Source: Sphingopyxis sp. UBA6723 (lineage in GTDB: Bacteria > Pseudomonadota > Alphaproteobacteria > Sphingomonadales > Sphingomonadaceae). From it: a stretch of 64,000 nt of DNA. Of the stretch, positions 53,554 to 63,176 are shown one piece after another. The stretch covers positions 282,962 through 346,961 of the forward strand of contig NZ_DKIH01000006.1 of NCBI RefSeq assembly GCF_002454115.1, given 5' to 3'. Below the pieces are notes generated by a model. The model saw only the letters and a list, made by a program, of their open reading frames with translations. It ran no database searches and had not been told where the DNA came from. Made by a program: the position numbers and the translations under genes. Position 1 is the stretch's first letter. The number at the start of each line of letters is the position of its first letter.

Positions 53554-56091
53554 ATGTTGAAGAAGTCCCGTTCGCTGGTCGCGCTGCTGGTCGGCAGCGC
53601 CGCCTGTTTTTCACCTGCGGTTGCGCTGGCCATGCAGCAACAGCGCCAGTCTTATGATCTACAGGCGCAGGATCTCGGCGACGCGCTGCGCAGCGCTGCC
53701 ACGATTGCCGACATCGAACTCTACGCGTCATCGCGCGATCTTGATGGAAAGACTGCGCCGCCGTTGAAAGGCGAGCTGACGAGCCGCGAAGCAATCGAGG
53801 CGCTCCTCAAAGGTAGCGGGCTCACCGCAAGGTTCGAAGTCGGCTCGGTCGTCATTTCCAAACTCACGTCCGCCGACGATACCACCGCAACCGACGCCGA
53901 GCCAATCGTCGTGACGGGGTCGAGGATCACGGGCGCGCCCACGGCAACCCCCGTCATCCGGGTAACGTCGGAAGACATCCGCAATTCGGGTCATGCCGAT
54001 CTTGGCGAGGTGGCGCGCAGCTTGCCGCAGAACTTTGGCGGAGGCCAGAATCCCGGAATCGGAAATTCGCAAGGCGCGGCGAATGAAAACGTCAACGCCA
54101 ATGGCGCATCGACTTTCAACCTGCGCGGTATCGGTCCCAATGCGACACTGACGCTGATCAACGGCAATCGCTTTGCCTACAGCAGCGTCAATTCGGTGAT
54201 CGACGTCAGCGCCATTCCCATCGCGGCGGTCGACCGCGTCGAGATCGTGGCCGATGGGGCATCGGCCATCTACGGCGCCGACGCGGTCGCCGGGGTGGTC
54301 AATATTCTCCTCAAGCGCGACTATGAGGGCGTGTCGACCAGCGCCCGGATCGGCCTGTCGACCGACGGCGGCAATTTCCAGCAGCAATATAATCTTCTCG
54401 GCGGCTCGCGCTGGTCGGACGGCGGCATCATCGCAGCTTATGATTATTCGCACGGCACCGCGATCCGCGCGAAGGATCGCAGCTATGCCTCCGCCAACAA
54501 TCCCGACTCCACGCTGTTCCCAAACCTTCGCCGCCACGCGGTTCTGCTGAGCGGTCACCAGTCGCTTGGCGGCGGCGTCACCCTGGCTGCCGATCTTATT
54601 TACAAACGCGGACGGATGGAGTCCGCGACCGGTTTCACCGTGGCCCAGCCGCTCCGACACTCAGGGCTCGAGGCGCGCACCAAATTCGCAACATTCGGTG
54701 TCGCACCGACGCTGTCGGCCGAACTGTCGGCCAATTGGAAGCTGAAAGCGGGCGCGTTTTTTGGCACCGACACGACCGATGGCCTCAGCCAGAATTTCAG
54801 CGGCGGCGCGCCGAGCACCGCCACCGCCCGGCACTTCTTCAACCGGAATATCGCGGTGGAGGCGGGACTGGAGGGGTCGCTGTTCGAGCTCCCCGCGGGC
54901 GCCGCGCGACTGGCCTTTGGCGGCGGCTATCGCACCAACCGTTTCAAATCCGAAATCGGGACGCGCAGCTTCTCACGCTCGCGTCGCAATCACTTTGCCT
55001 ATGGTGAACTGCTGCTGCCGATCGCGGACCCCGATCAGGGTCTGGCCTTTGCGCATCGCGCTTCGCTGACCGGCGCGCTACGCTATGAGGATTATTCGGA
55101 CTCCGGCAACATCGTCACCCCGAAGCTGAGCTTCGTCTATGATCCGGTCGAACAGGTCCGGCTGGGGGTGTCATGGGGCCAGTCCTTCAAGCTCCCGACG
55201 CTCTATCAGCAATATTCAGGCTATGTTGCGCTGCTCGTTCCGGTCGGCGGCTTCGGGCAGGGTTTTCCCGCTGGATCGACCGTCGCTTATGCCCTCGGGC
55301 CGAACGACCAGCTCGAGCCTGAACGCTCCGAAAACTGGACCTTCAGCGCCACCGTGAAACCGGTCCATGGTCTGGAGGTGTCGGCAAGTTATTTCCGGAT
55401 CGACTACACGGATCGGGTTGCGCCGCCGCTCGCCTCGGGCGCCGGGGTTCTGAACAATCCGATCTTTGCCGATCTCGTTACCTTAAGCCCTGCGCCTGCC
55501 CTGCTCGACGCCATCTTCGCCGGTGCCGATGGCGGGCTCCAGAACATTACGGGGTTTCCCTACGACCCGGCGCGCGTCGTCGCCTTCCTCGATGCTCGCG
55601 ACCGCAATATCGCGCGGCAGAAATATCGCGGCGTCGACATCGCGGTGCGATATGATGCCCAGCTTGGCAGCGACCGGCAGCTAAGCCTGAACGCTGGAGC
55701 CACCTGGCTCGACAGCAGCCAGCAATTGCTTCCCGGCCTGCCGGTGACCGACCTTGCGGGAACGATTTTCCGCCCGCCGCATTTTCGGGCGCGCGGCGGG
55801 CTCACGCTGAGCGACAAGGCGTTCTCGCTCGCAGCTTTTCTTAATCACAGCGCGAGCGTCACCGACAATCGTCGTCCTGCAGCCGTCAAACTCAGCGGAT
55901 CGACAACGCTTGACCTGACCGGCCGATTGCGGCTCGGCGCAGGCACGGAAGTCGCACTGAGCGCACAGAATGTGTTCGACAGCAAGCCCGAGCCGATCTT
56001 CACCACCTCGCCTTTCGATGCACCGTTTGACACGACGAACGGGTCAGCAATTGGCCGCTTCCTGAGCTTCACGGTCCGGCATGACTGGTAG
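53554..56091 (+). CDS. TonB-dependent transducer-type receptor with STN domain
   Basis: 845 residues from the ATG at 53554; GGGGGAG is just upstream. Signal peptide about 1-27 (ending VALA). An STN domain follows (SYDLQAQDLGDALRSAATIA, LTSREAIEALLKGSGLTARF), then plug (VVTGSRITGAPTATPVIRVT, NLRGIGPNATLTLINGNRFA) and a 22-strand barrel ending in W. An STN domain indicates signalling to FecR. It probably imports the lasso peptide or its processed form. The stop overlaps the isopeptidase start by 11 bases. Confidence 0.9.
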   Translation: MLKKSRSLVALLVGSAACFSPAVALAMQQQRQSYDLQAQDLGDALRSAATIADIELYASSRDLDGKTAPPLKGELTSREAIEALLKGSGLTARFEVGSVVISKLTSADDTTATDAEPIVVTGSRITGAPTATPVIRVTSEDIRNSGHADLGEVARSLPQNFGGGQNPGIGNSQGAANENVNANGASTFNLRGIGPNATLTLINGNRFAYSSVNSVIDVSAIPIAAVDRVEIVADGASAIYGADAVAGVVNILLKRDYEGVSTSARIGLSTDGGNFQQQYNLLGGSRWSDGGIIAAYDYSHGTAIRAKDRSYASANNPDSTLFPNLRRHAVLLSGHQSLGGGVTLAADLIYKRGRMESATGFTVAQPLRHSGLEARTKFATFGVAPTLSAELSANWKLKAGAFFGTDTTDGLSQNFSGGAPSTATARHFFNRNIAVEAGLEGSLFELPAGAARLAFGGGYRTNRFKSEIGTRSFSRSRRNHFAYGELLLPIADPDQGLAFAHRASLTGALRYEDYSDSGNIVTPKLSFVYDPVEQVRLGVSWGQSFKLPTLYQQYSGYVALLVPVGGFGQGFPAGSTVAYALGPNDQLEPERSENWTFSATVKPVHGLEVSASYFRIDYTDRVAPPLASGAGVLNNPIFADLVTLSPAPALLDAIFAGADGGLQNITGFPYDPARVVAFLDARDRNIARQKYRGVDIAVRYDAQLGSDRQLSLNAGATWLDSSQQLLPGLPVTDLAGTIFRPPHFRARGGLTLSDKAFSLAAFLNHSASVTDNRRPAAVKLSGSTTLDLTGRLRLGAGTEVALSAQNVFDSKPEPIFTTSPFDAPFDTTNGSAIGRFLSFTVRHDW

Positions 56092-58263
56092 CGCTCGCAT
56101 ATTGCCGCTCCTTCTGTTGGGCAGTCTCGCTAACGTCGGCACGGCCGTCGCGGAGGAAGGTCGGCGCTGGACGGTCGAGGATGTGGTGACCGTCCCGGCG
56201 GATTTCGATTTGAGCTTGGCGAGCGACGGCAAGTCGCTCGCCTATCTCGAACGGCGGGCGGATCTCGAAAAGAATGAGACCGTCTCGATCCTCCACCTGT
56301 TTGACCCGCGCTCGCGCGTCTCGCGCGAGATTCTGCGAGCGGCAAGCGCAGAACAGCTCCGGCCGCTGCCGAAAGGCAAGGGCTGGAGCCTCCTGCTCGA
56401 TCAGGGCGACGGTCTTCAGCTCTATGCTCTCGACGCCGAAGGGACGATCAAACGGCTGCTGGTGCGCGATGGGAAAGTCACCGTCGGCCAAACCGAAGGC
56501 GGGCTGTTCGCGGTCCGAAGCGGTGCGCCTCGCCGTATCGGTATCTTGTATCACGACTGGTCTCCCGACGGGCAATGGCTCTGGTACGCCGCGCTCAAGC
56601 CGCGTTCGGAGCCCGTCGATGTAGCCATCGACGACGCGGTGGTTAGCCAGCGCAATCGGCGTCGCGCGCCAGTCAAAGCAATGGTTGAGCTGCGAATACG
56701 GTCGGCGACGGGCGAAGACTGGCTAGTGGCATCGCGGCCATCGGGCGACCGGCTCGCATTCTATTATGGTGGCAATGTCGAATGGACCGAGGAAGGGCCG
56801 CGCTATCAATTGGAGCAATCCGATGCGGAATGGACCGAAGGCGTCGGAACTTTTGCCTGGAGCTTTGCCACCAAGACGAGCCGCCCCATCGAGAAAAGTT
56901 CGGGTTTTCCGGCAATCGGGCTGCTGCACGGCCCTAACGGCGGAACCGTCGCGAGCGAAGGTTTCGGAAGCGCGGTAGCGCTTACCGAGACGCGAACCGA
57001 TGGCCGGAAAATCCAATATGGCGGCCAGCCCTATTATGTCGGCGACCCGCGGTCCGCGGGAAACTGGCTCGCGGCGGATGGGCGAACTGCCCTGCTGGGG
57101 GTGCGAACGCTCTCGCATCCGCGGTACGGCTTGGTTCTGCTTACAAGCCGGCACGCAAAGCCGCTGATCCACTCGGGCAGCTTGACGGCCTGCGATTTTC
57201 GCAAGGATCTTGCCTGGGGTATTTGCGTCGAGGAGGGGCTGAACCAAGCCCCGCGCCTCGTGCAGGTCTCACCGCATGATGGGCGCGTGCAGACATTGGC
57301 CCCGCTGGCCTCTGTCCATGAGTCAATCGCACCGCTGCGCGTCACGCCCCATCAATGGACAAACCGGCTCGGTTACCGATCGACCGGATTCATCATCTGG
57401 CCTCGCAATTACCAGGAAAACAGCCGCTACCCGGCGATCATCATCACCCATGGCAGCGACGCGGACGAGCGCTTTGCGAGCGCCGACTTGCAATGGAACT
57501 ACCCGGCCCAGCTGTTCGCCGAGCGCGGATATGTGGTTATCCTCATAAATGACCCCTCGGCGCGGCAGCAGGCACATCTGTGGAACGCCTATATGGAGTG
57601 GTCGGGAGGCCCCGGCACACTCGGTCCCGCTAAGCTGCGCGAGCTGATCTGGCTCAACGGCGTCTATAGTTTCGAAGACGCGCTCGCCGAGTTGGCAAGC
57701 GAAGGCATTGTGGATCCGACCGCATTGGCATTGCCGGATACAGCCGCGGATCGCAGATGGTGAATGTCGCCATGACCCAATCGGAGATATTCCGCGCTGC
57801 TTCCAGTGGAGACGGCAATTATCTCGAACCCGCATCCTATTCGGATCCGAAAGACGGGTACCACGCCATCTTCGGCGGTCCCCCCTCCGGCCAACACCTC
57901 GATGCCTATCGCCAGCTGTCGCCGTCGCTCCGTGCTGACAAGGCGTGCGGTCCAATCCTGCAGCAGATGGCTTCTCCCTTTGCGGGAGCGATTGATTTCT
58001 ATGCCGTGCTTCGCGAAGCCAATGTTCCCGCGCAGATCAGCCTCTATCCTGGCGAGACGACTGCCACCGATGAGACCCATCTGTTTCATATCCCGTCCAA
58101 TCGGATGCGCGCGATGCGAGAGAATCTGGCCTGGTTCGACTTCTGGCTACGAGATCGGCGCGACCCGGAACTGGAGGACAGAGGCGCATTTGATCGCTGG
58201 TCAAAAATGGCGGCGCAATGGAAGCCAGGGTGCAGGCGAGCGCTGGGCGCCGAGCGAAGATAG
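56081..58263 (+). pseudogene. Lasso-peptide isopeptidase-like S9 protein, frameshifted
   Basis: The first frame (56081-57763) gives a signal peptide (MTGSARILPLLLLGSLANVG to TAVA) and a beta-propeller-like N-terminal region, and stops at TGA. The next frame continues 57760-58263 with the normal C-terminal half of an S9 prolyl-oligopeptidase-type enzyme. Restoring one base near 57720 would read R-I-G-I-A-G-Y-S-R-G-S-Q, the nucleophile elbow GxSxxG. So the break falls just before the catalytic Ser, and the two fragments alone would be inactive. Isopeptidases of this type open lasso peptides in sphingomonad-type clusters. The start overlaps the receptor gene. Sequencing error in one base is as likely as real decay. 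Confidence 0.85.
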
Positions 58264-58265
58264 CG

Positions 58266-59987
58266 TCACGACGCGCCAACGTCCGTCCACCAACGAACCC
58301 AGCTTTCGGCGGCACACAGCGCGAGGATCCGCTGCGCCTTCTCAAACCCCTCGACGGTCGGTTGCGACGCCCCTTCCAAGATCCTGAGATCGAGCAGACC
58401 GGCCCGCGCGAGCAGGCCGTTGCGAAGCAGATCGCCGGCCTCTTCGGCATTCGACTGAAAAATTCGCTGCATGAAGCCGCCCGGCCCGCCCTTGGACGTG
58501 CGGCGCAGCAACGGCGCAGGAACGACGGATTTGAATGCCGCCCGCGCGACGGCCCGATCCCTGCCGCCCTCGATCCACTGCCATGTCGGGATCGACAGGC
58601 ATGTTTCGACGATCGGTTGCGACAACAGCGGCGCGACATGCTGCGGATGGGTGCGGCGGGGATAAAGCTCAATGCTGCGCTGGGCGCGCGCAAGCAACCT
58701 GACATGCGCAGTCTTGCCGGGCGGCGTCCCGTCGGGCGCTTCTATCCACGGGTGCGAGGGTCCGGATTGATCCAGTTCGGCGATCGCGGCGGAAGATAGC
58801 CCGGAAGTGTCGCGATGAATTTTCGCAGGCCGGCTGCAGTCACGATAGCGATCCCAAGCGTGCCGCAAGATGGTCGCACCGCTGGCTCCCGTCAGATCGC
58901 TCAAATCGCGCAAGGTGTCGAATAGCCCATGGCGCGGTCCCTGTGCCATGAAGCGATCGACGAAGGGCGAGGCGCTTCGAATTGCGCAGAAGATATTGTC
59001 CCCGCCATTGCCCGAAAAGAAGGCATCAATCTGATGCTCGCGGCGGAGTTCTTGATGAACCGACGCGATGGCCTGCATATAGAATGGTGCGTGCGGCCAT
59101 GGATGGTGCGGCGCCACGGCGCGACCGATATCAACCTCGCTGAGGTCGTAGCGGGCTTCGCGCAATGGTACGCCAATCGCCTCCGTGAGAAGGGAAGCAT
59201 AGCGGCGCTCATCCCCAATGGCATCGTCTTCTACCATCGTCAGGCAAAGAAGCGCGGCGGCGCGGCGGGCAGCGGCGCCGGCAACGATCGAGGAATCGAG
59301 CCCACCAGACACGCCGATCAATATGGAGTCAAAGCAAGTCGCCCAGCTTTCGATACAGTCGAGCGCCACGACGCGAAGCTTACGGGTGGCCACGTTGAAC
59401 CGCTTGTGGGGGACCTGCGTCCAATCCCACGGCGACCACCAGCTTTCCAGACAATGCGATCCAGGAGAAACTATCAGGCATTCGCCGGGAAGCAGGACTC
59501 GAACGCCCTCGAGACAGGTCTCTCGGCTAGGCGCGCCTCCATTAGCCAGAAACCGCGCAACTGCCGGATAATCGACGCCGCCACGTCTGCCGAGATCGGC
59601 GGCGTCGCTCGACGCTGTGACGCCCGCCCCATCGGCGCGGTAATAGACAGGCAACAACCCGGACGGGTCGCGAAATATCGCGAGACCTCCACCGGGCCGC
59701 GCCAAGATGGACACATAGCCGCCCCAATAGTCGGACACGAGTGACCGACCGCTAGACGCCTCGATTCTGGCGACTGCCGTCTCGTGGAGATCCAAGACGC
59801 GGCGGCTCTTTTCACCTCGCTCGAACAGGTGGCCGATCAGATATCCATGCCCACCCATGGCAAGCGGCTGCTGATCGCACCAGAGTCGAGCGCCTGGAAG
59901 CGATAAGGTGGATGAGTCCGCTTCGATGTCGTCACGATCAGCCTGTCCTGACGCCTCGGAAATCTCGATGCGAAAGTACCCCGGCAT
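58266..59987 (-). CDS. Lasso cyclase, asparagine-synthetase-like (C protein)
   Basis: 573 residues. The N-terminal part is a degenerate glutaminase-like domain; the start lacks the catalytic Cys2 (MPGYFRIEIS). The synthetase domain has the PP-loop LIGVSGGLDSSIVAGAAARR (about residue 237) and downstream YDLSEVDIGRAVAPHHPWPH and DAFFSGNGGDNIF. In lasso clusters this enzyme activates the Asp/Glu side chain as an adenylate and closes the macrolactam ring. It shares one base with the B gene (TGATG). It converges with the isopeptidase with only 2 bases between. Confidence 0.9.
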   Translation of the reverse strand: MPGYFRIEISEASGQADRDDIEADSSTLSLPGARLWCDQQPLAMGGHGYLIGHLFERGEKSRRVLDLHETAVARIEASSGRSLVSDYWGGYVSILARPGGGLAIFRDPSGLLPVYYRADGAGVTASSDAADLGRRGGVDYPAVARFLANGGAPSRETCLEGVRVLLPGECLIVSPGSHCLESWWSPWDWTQVPHKRFNVATRKLRVVALDCIESWATCFDSILIGVSGGLDSSIVAGAAARRAAALLCLTMVEDDAIGDERRYASLLTEAIGVPLREARYDLSEVDIGRAVAPHHPWPHAPFYMQAIASVHQELRREHQIDAFFSGNGGDNIFCAIRSASPFVDRFMAQGPRHGLFDTLRDLSDLTGASGATILRHAWDRYRDCSRPAKIHRDTSGLSSAAIAELDQSGPSHPWIEAPDGTPPGKTAHVRLLARAQRSIELYPRRTHPQHVAPLLSQPIVETCLSIPTWQWIEGGRDRAVARAAFKSVVPAPLLRRTSKGGPGGFMQRIFQSNAEEAGDLLRNGLLARAGLLDLRILEGASQPTVEGFEKAQRILALCAAESWVRWWTDVGAS

Positions 59988-60631
59988 CAGGCGACCAATA
60001 TCGGTGTGTAGGGGGTCACCACATCAAGCGGATCGGTCAATACCGCCGAGTCCAGCTGCACCCAGCAATGCGCGGCGAATGGCAAAGTTACGCCGATCAC
60101 CAGCCGGGCCTCGCACCCCTTTCCGGCCAGCACACGGCGCATTGCAACGCCGCGGCTGAGGCATTCATCCATGCCGGAAAAATAATGCCGCGCCCGCTTA
60201 AACGCGGCGGCTACCTGGCGCGCATCCGACCGTTGAACTTGCAGCGGTACCGGCACGACTTGCGAACTACTGGGCAGAATTTCCTGAAGAGGGAGTTTCC
60301 GCACATGTCGCTGAGCTATGGCCAGGGCCAATACCGCACGGGCTGTCTCAACCGCCGAAGCCCTTTCGAGATTTGGCTCCTCGAGAACACTGCTGGTCGG
60401 AGCGATCCTTGCGGAACTAGATTGATCGACCGGCGGCGCCAGATGGTGCAAGCCGCGTGCGGCAAGCCAATCATTGTCACCCTCCTCTTGCGCTCCCGCG
60501 ACAATCCGGGAAAAGCGATCAGCCACACTTTGCTCAAGCATGAAATAGCGATCGCGGGACAAGTCCAGAAAGACGAAGGTGCCGCCGACTCTGCACCAAT
60601 GCGTGGCAGCTGAAGTGATGACATTCATCAT
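59987..60631 (-). CDS. Lasso B protein, RRE plus leader peptidase (B1-B2 fusion)
   Basis: 214 residues from the ATG at 60631. The N-terminal 80 residues (HWCRVGGTFVFLDLSRDRYF then MLEQSVADRF) are a PqqD-like RRE that binds the leader peptide. The C-terminal part has a transglutaminase-like protease pattern with Cys in SGMDECLSRGVAMRRVLAGK, His in FAAHCWVQLDS and an Asp in LTDPLDV. Together they present and cut the precursor. A longer frame to a TTG at 60691 would cross the strong hairpin and precursor stop, so the ATG was preferred. A second ATG follows at 60628. Confidence 0.85.
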   Translation of the reverse strand: MMNVITSAATHWCRVGGTFVFLDLSRDRYFMLEQSVADRFSRIVAGAQEEGDNDWLAARGLHHLAPPVDQSSSARIAPTSSVLEEPNLERASAVETARAVLALAIAQRHVRKLPLQEILPSSSQVVPVPLQVQRSDARQVAAAFKRARHYFSGMDECLSRGVAMRRVLAGKGCEARLVIGVTLPFAAHCWVQLDSAVLTDPLDVVTPYTPILVA

Positions 60632-60650
60632 GGAAGCGCGCGACGGAGCG

Positions 60651-60680
60651 GTGGCGTGCAGTGCGAGGACTGCACGCCAC
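60651..60680 (-). ncRNA. Hairpin between the precursor and B genes
   Basis: A perfect 12-base stem (60651-60662 with 60669-60680, 6-base loop), starting 7 bases after the precursor stop. No U-run follows, so it is more likely a stability element or partial terminator that raises precursor mRNA over B and C. It is an RNA structure within the A-B transcript, not a separate RNA gene. Confidence 0.7.
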
Positions 60681-60687
60681 GCGTCAG

Positions 60688-60819
60688 TCAATCGTCGGCG
60701 CTGATGCCGCCGAGGATAAACTTGTCCCCGGGCTGTACGTCCTGCTGGCCCGACGGCAGCGCGCCGAGGGTTTCGTCCTGGGCGGCGCCGAGATCGATGA
60801 TGTCGTCATGCGTTTTCAT
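60688..60819 (-). CDS. Lasso peptide precursor (A), sphingopyxin-like
   Basis: 43 residues; the gene was too short for routine gene finding. AAGGA lies 8 or so bases before the ATG. The leader is MKTHDDIIDLGAAQDETL (18 residues) with the conserved Thr at position -2. The core begins GALPSGQQD: Gly1 and Asp9 would form a nine-residue macrolactam ring. A 16-residue tail follows, VQPGDKFILGGISADD, whose end resembles the GGITADD tail of sphingopyxin as recalled. Tail residues such as Phe or Ile/Leu could plug the ring; final trimming is common in this group. The gene precedes B and C in one transcript. Confidence 0.88.
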   Translation of the reverse strand: MKTHDDIIDLGAAQDETLGALPSGQQDVQPGDKFILGGISADD

Positions 60820-61323
60820 GTCACGTTCCTTTTCAAGGTTGCGACCAAGATGAGTCGCAGTTGAAAAGTATGCCTCTCGCCAGAGCGATACTATTTAATA
60901 ATCCAATTATTATTCTAGGCGTTGCATCGCGAAAAAGTGACCGAGCAAAGGAAACGCGCGTCTGGAGCACGTACCGCCACCTTTAGCAATTGCCTGGACA
61001 TACGTGGCGGAACCCGGTCACTCGCCCAGTTGACTATACGGGCGGGCGCCTACTTCCAACAGATTGATCATAATCAGCAACCAAAACTGGAACCGAAAAT
61101 GGATCTAATTAGAGTATGCCGTCCAAAGCTGCGCCAGCGGGGTTGCGCGTCTTCGATGTCGGCGATCGCTAGATCGAGCGACCGCTCTTGCGCCTCACGC
61201 GATCTGAACCTGTCAGGCGGTGGTAGCCTAAACTGGTCCAATGTTGGGTTGAGAGGTACTAGATTCTTACCCACGGCCCGGCACTTCTCGCCATCTTTGG
61301 CGAGGCTAACTGAGGGAGGATAT

Positions 61324-61363
61324 GGGAGGCAACCTACAGGATTTGAACCGGTGACCTTCGCCA
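61324..61363 (-). other. tRNA 3'-end-like sequence, possible old attachment site
   Basis: On the minus strand the block reads GGCGAAGGTCACCGGTTCAA then ATCCTGTAGGTTGCC: a T-arm with the TTCAAAT loop, one mismatch in the stem, and an acceptor-like end. No full tRNA can be folded from it. The surroundings (60820-61590) are lower in GC and hold no supported gene. Copies of tRNA 3' ends mark attachment sites of integrative elements. Confidence 0.4.
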
Positions 61364-61591
61364 TCGGACAGTCGTCAAGATTGGTCTTGGAAAGGTCCGA
61401 TCGACGAGCAGATTTGCGCGTGGACACGAGGTTTTTTCGCCCCTGGAAACGGTGATTGCTGGGTGATTGCTGGCCAATTTTTTGAGGTCAATATTTTGTG
61501 AAAAATCATTCTATTTCAATAGTATGATTGACTTGGCACATGAAGTGTGGTATTTCCGCTACCGCCGCCGCTGACGCCGAAGTTTACGGCG

Positions 61592-61630
61592 CCCAAACAA
61601 ATGGGGCGGCCTCTTTATGAGTGCCGCCCC
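61592..61630 (-). terminator. Hairpin terminator after the small exported protein
   Basis: On the minus strand GGGGCGGC/GCCGCCCC forms a perfect 8-base stem (61603-61610 with 61623-61630) with a 12-base loop and a T-rich tail (ATTTGTTT). It lies about 75 bases after the stop at 61705. Confidence 0.65.
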
Positions 61631-61704
61631 AGTTTAGTGGAACCGTCGGGGAGAGGGAGAGGACGGTTCGGAGATTGGTGTCTTGTCTGGCTTAGCGGTT
61701 CGTC

Positions 61705-62040
61705 TTAGCGCGACGCCATCCGGCTGTCGGTTTCGACTTCGGCGACGCCGGCAATCTTCAGCGCGGCGCGGAACTGCTTCGCAGCGGCGCGTTCGTTGCC
61801 CGCTTCGCACAGCTTCTTGCCGGTCGAAACGAAGCGCTTGGCGCTCGCCTGCTTGCCGCCTTCGACGCCGCCAGCGGCGACATGGGCCTGCTCGGCCAGA
61901 CCGGCGCAGCGATAGTCGCTGCCTGACTGGGCGTAAGCGGGGGTTGCGGTTGCCATCAGGCCGGTGAACGCCAGTGCCGAAGCGGCGACGATGGCGAAGG
62001 CGGCAGGAAAGCGGCGAAATGAGGAGATCTGATAGGCCAT
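61705..62040 (-). CDS. Small exported protein, function unknown
   Basis: 111 residues; AAGGA lies upstream of the ATG. A signal peptide covers about residues 1-37 (hydrophobic stretch ending TATPAYAQ). The mature part is helical and Ala/Lys/Glu-rich (RCAGLAEQAHVAAGGVEGGK, AAAKQFRAALKIAGVAEV), with two cysteines that could form a disulphide. It diverges from the LysR gene and has its own terminator. Family not recognised. Confidence 0.75.
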   Translation of the reverse strand: MAYQISSFRRFPAAFAIVAASALAFTGLMATATPAYAQSGSDYRCAGLAEQAHVAAGGVEGGKQASAKRFVSTGKKLCEAGNERAAAKQFRAALKIAGVAEVETDSRMASR

Positions 62041-62123
62041 GGGAGAGAGTCCTTTCGTTTTGTTGTGCAACCTTTTTAGGCGCGGTTGCGCAGATAGATA
62101 ATCCTCTATAATCTGCAAGTGCT

Positions 62124-63044
62124 TTGAAGCAGGATTTAACAATCCCCCATGGGGCGCTCGACGGGATCGAAGCTTTCCTGCGTGTCGCGGAACGGCGCAG
62201 CTTTTCTGCCGCCGCATCGGATTTGGGGGTATCGCCTTCGGCGATCAGCCAGACGATCAGGGGGCTGGAGACGCGCGTTGGCGCGCCGTTGTTCATGCGC
62301 ACGACGCGCAGCGTGGGGTTGACGCAGGCGGGGGAACAATTTCTCGAACGCGCCGCTCCCGCCTATGCGGGGCTGGCCGAGGCGTATGAAGCGGCGCGCA
62401 ATCTGGGCAACCGGCCCGCCGGTCGGCTGCGGATCAATCTGATGCGCGGCGCGATCCAGCCGCTGTTCGAACCGATCATAGCGGGCTTTTGCGATACCTA
62501 TCCCGAGATCGAGCTGGAGATCTACGCCGACGATGCGCTGTCGGACCTCAGCGCCGGCGGCTTCGACGCCGGGGTCAGAATGGGCGAAGCGCTGGAAGCC
62601 GATATGATCGCGATCCGCCTGTCCGGACCGTTCCGCTTCGTCGCGGTGGCAGCGCCCGCCTATGTCGCACGCTATGGCATGCCGCAGCGCCCCGAAGAAT
62701 TGCGCGACCACCGCTGCATCCGGATGCGGCTGTCGAGCGGCGGCATCATGCCGTGGACCTTTGTCGACGGAAATCGCGAATTCGATGTGCCGGTGACCGG
62801 GCCGGTGATCGTCAATGATTTTGCCGGGATCATGGTCGCGGTGCGTAGCGGGCTGGCGATCGGCATGACCGCCGAACCGGTCGTCGCCGAACACGTCGCG
62901 CGCGGCGAGTTGAACCTGGTGCTGGGCGATTTCTCGCCGAGCACGGCAGGCCTTTTTCTCTATTATCCCAGCCGCAAACAGGTGATGCCCAAATTGCGCG
63001 CTTTCATCGACTATGCGCGCGAATATCTGCCCGACCATTTTTGA
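62124..63044 (+). CDS. LysR-family transcription regulator
   Basis: 306 residues from a TTG at 62124 (no ATG in frame before residue 58). The HTH is GIEAFLRVAERRSFSAAASD then LGVSPSAISQTIRGLETRVG. The substrate-binding region has LRINLMRGAIQPLFEPIIAG and GLAIGMTAEPVVAEHVARGE. It resembles the CrgA/AaeR-like subgroup. It is divergent from the exported-protein gene by 83 bases and may regulate it or the TSUP permease. Confidence 0.9.
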   Translation: MKQDLTIPHGALDGIEAFLRVAERRSFSAAASDLGVSPSAISQTIRGLETRVGAPLFMRTTRSVGLTQAGEQFLERAAPAYAGLAEAYEAARNLGNRPAGRLRINLMRGAIQPLFEPIIAGFCDTYPEIELEIYADDALSDLSAGGFDAGVRMGEALEADMIAIRLSGPFRFVAVAAPAYVARYGMPQRPEELRDHRCIRMRLSSGGIMPWTFVDGNREFDVPVTGPVIVNDFAGIMVAVRSGLAIGMTAEPVVAEHVARGELNLVLGDFSPSTAGLFLYYPSRKQVMPKLRAFIDYAREYLPDHF

Positions 63045-63176
63045 CGCGATCGCCCTTGTTTCGGGGCTCGGTCCGGCGCGGAAACAAATCCCTTCGTCGG
63101 CAGCAGAAAAATTGGACTCGCCTCGGCCCACAAATCGCGGCAGCAGGTTCTCAACTTAATCGGTTGGGATGATCCT

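Noticed and set aside
60632..60691. TTG start at 60691 for the lasso B gene
   Set aside because: It would make the strong 12-base hairpin and the precursor stop part of the coding start; the ATG at 60631 begins the RRE normally.
61074..61427. Minus-strand ORF over the tRNA-like block (117 residues)
   Set aside because: It reads through the tRNA-like T-arm (SNPVGCLPYPP), a familiar false-ORF pattern at tRNA ends, and has no integrase motifs.
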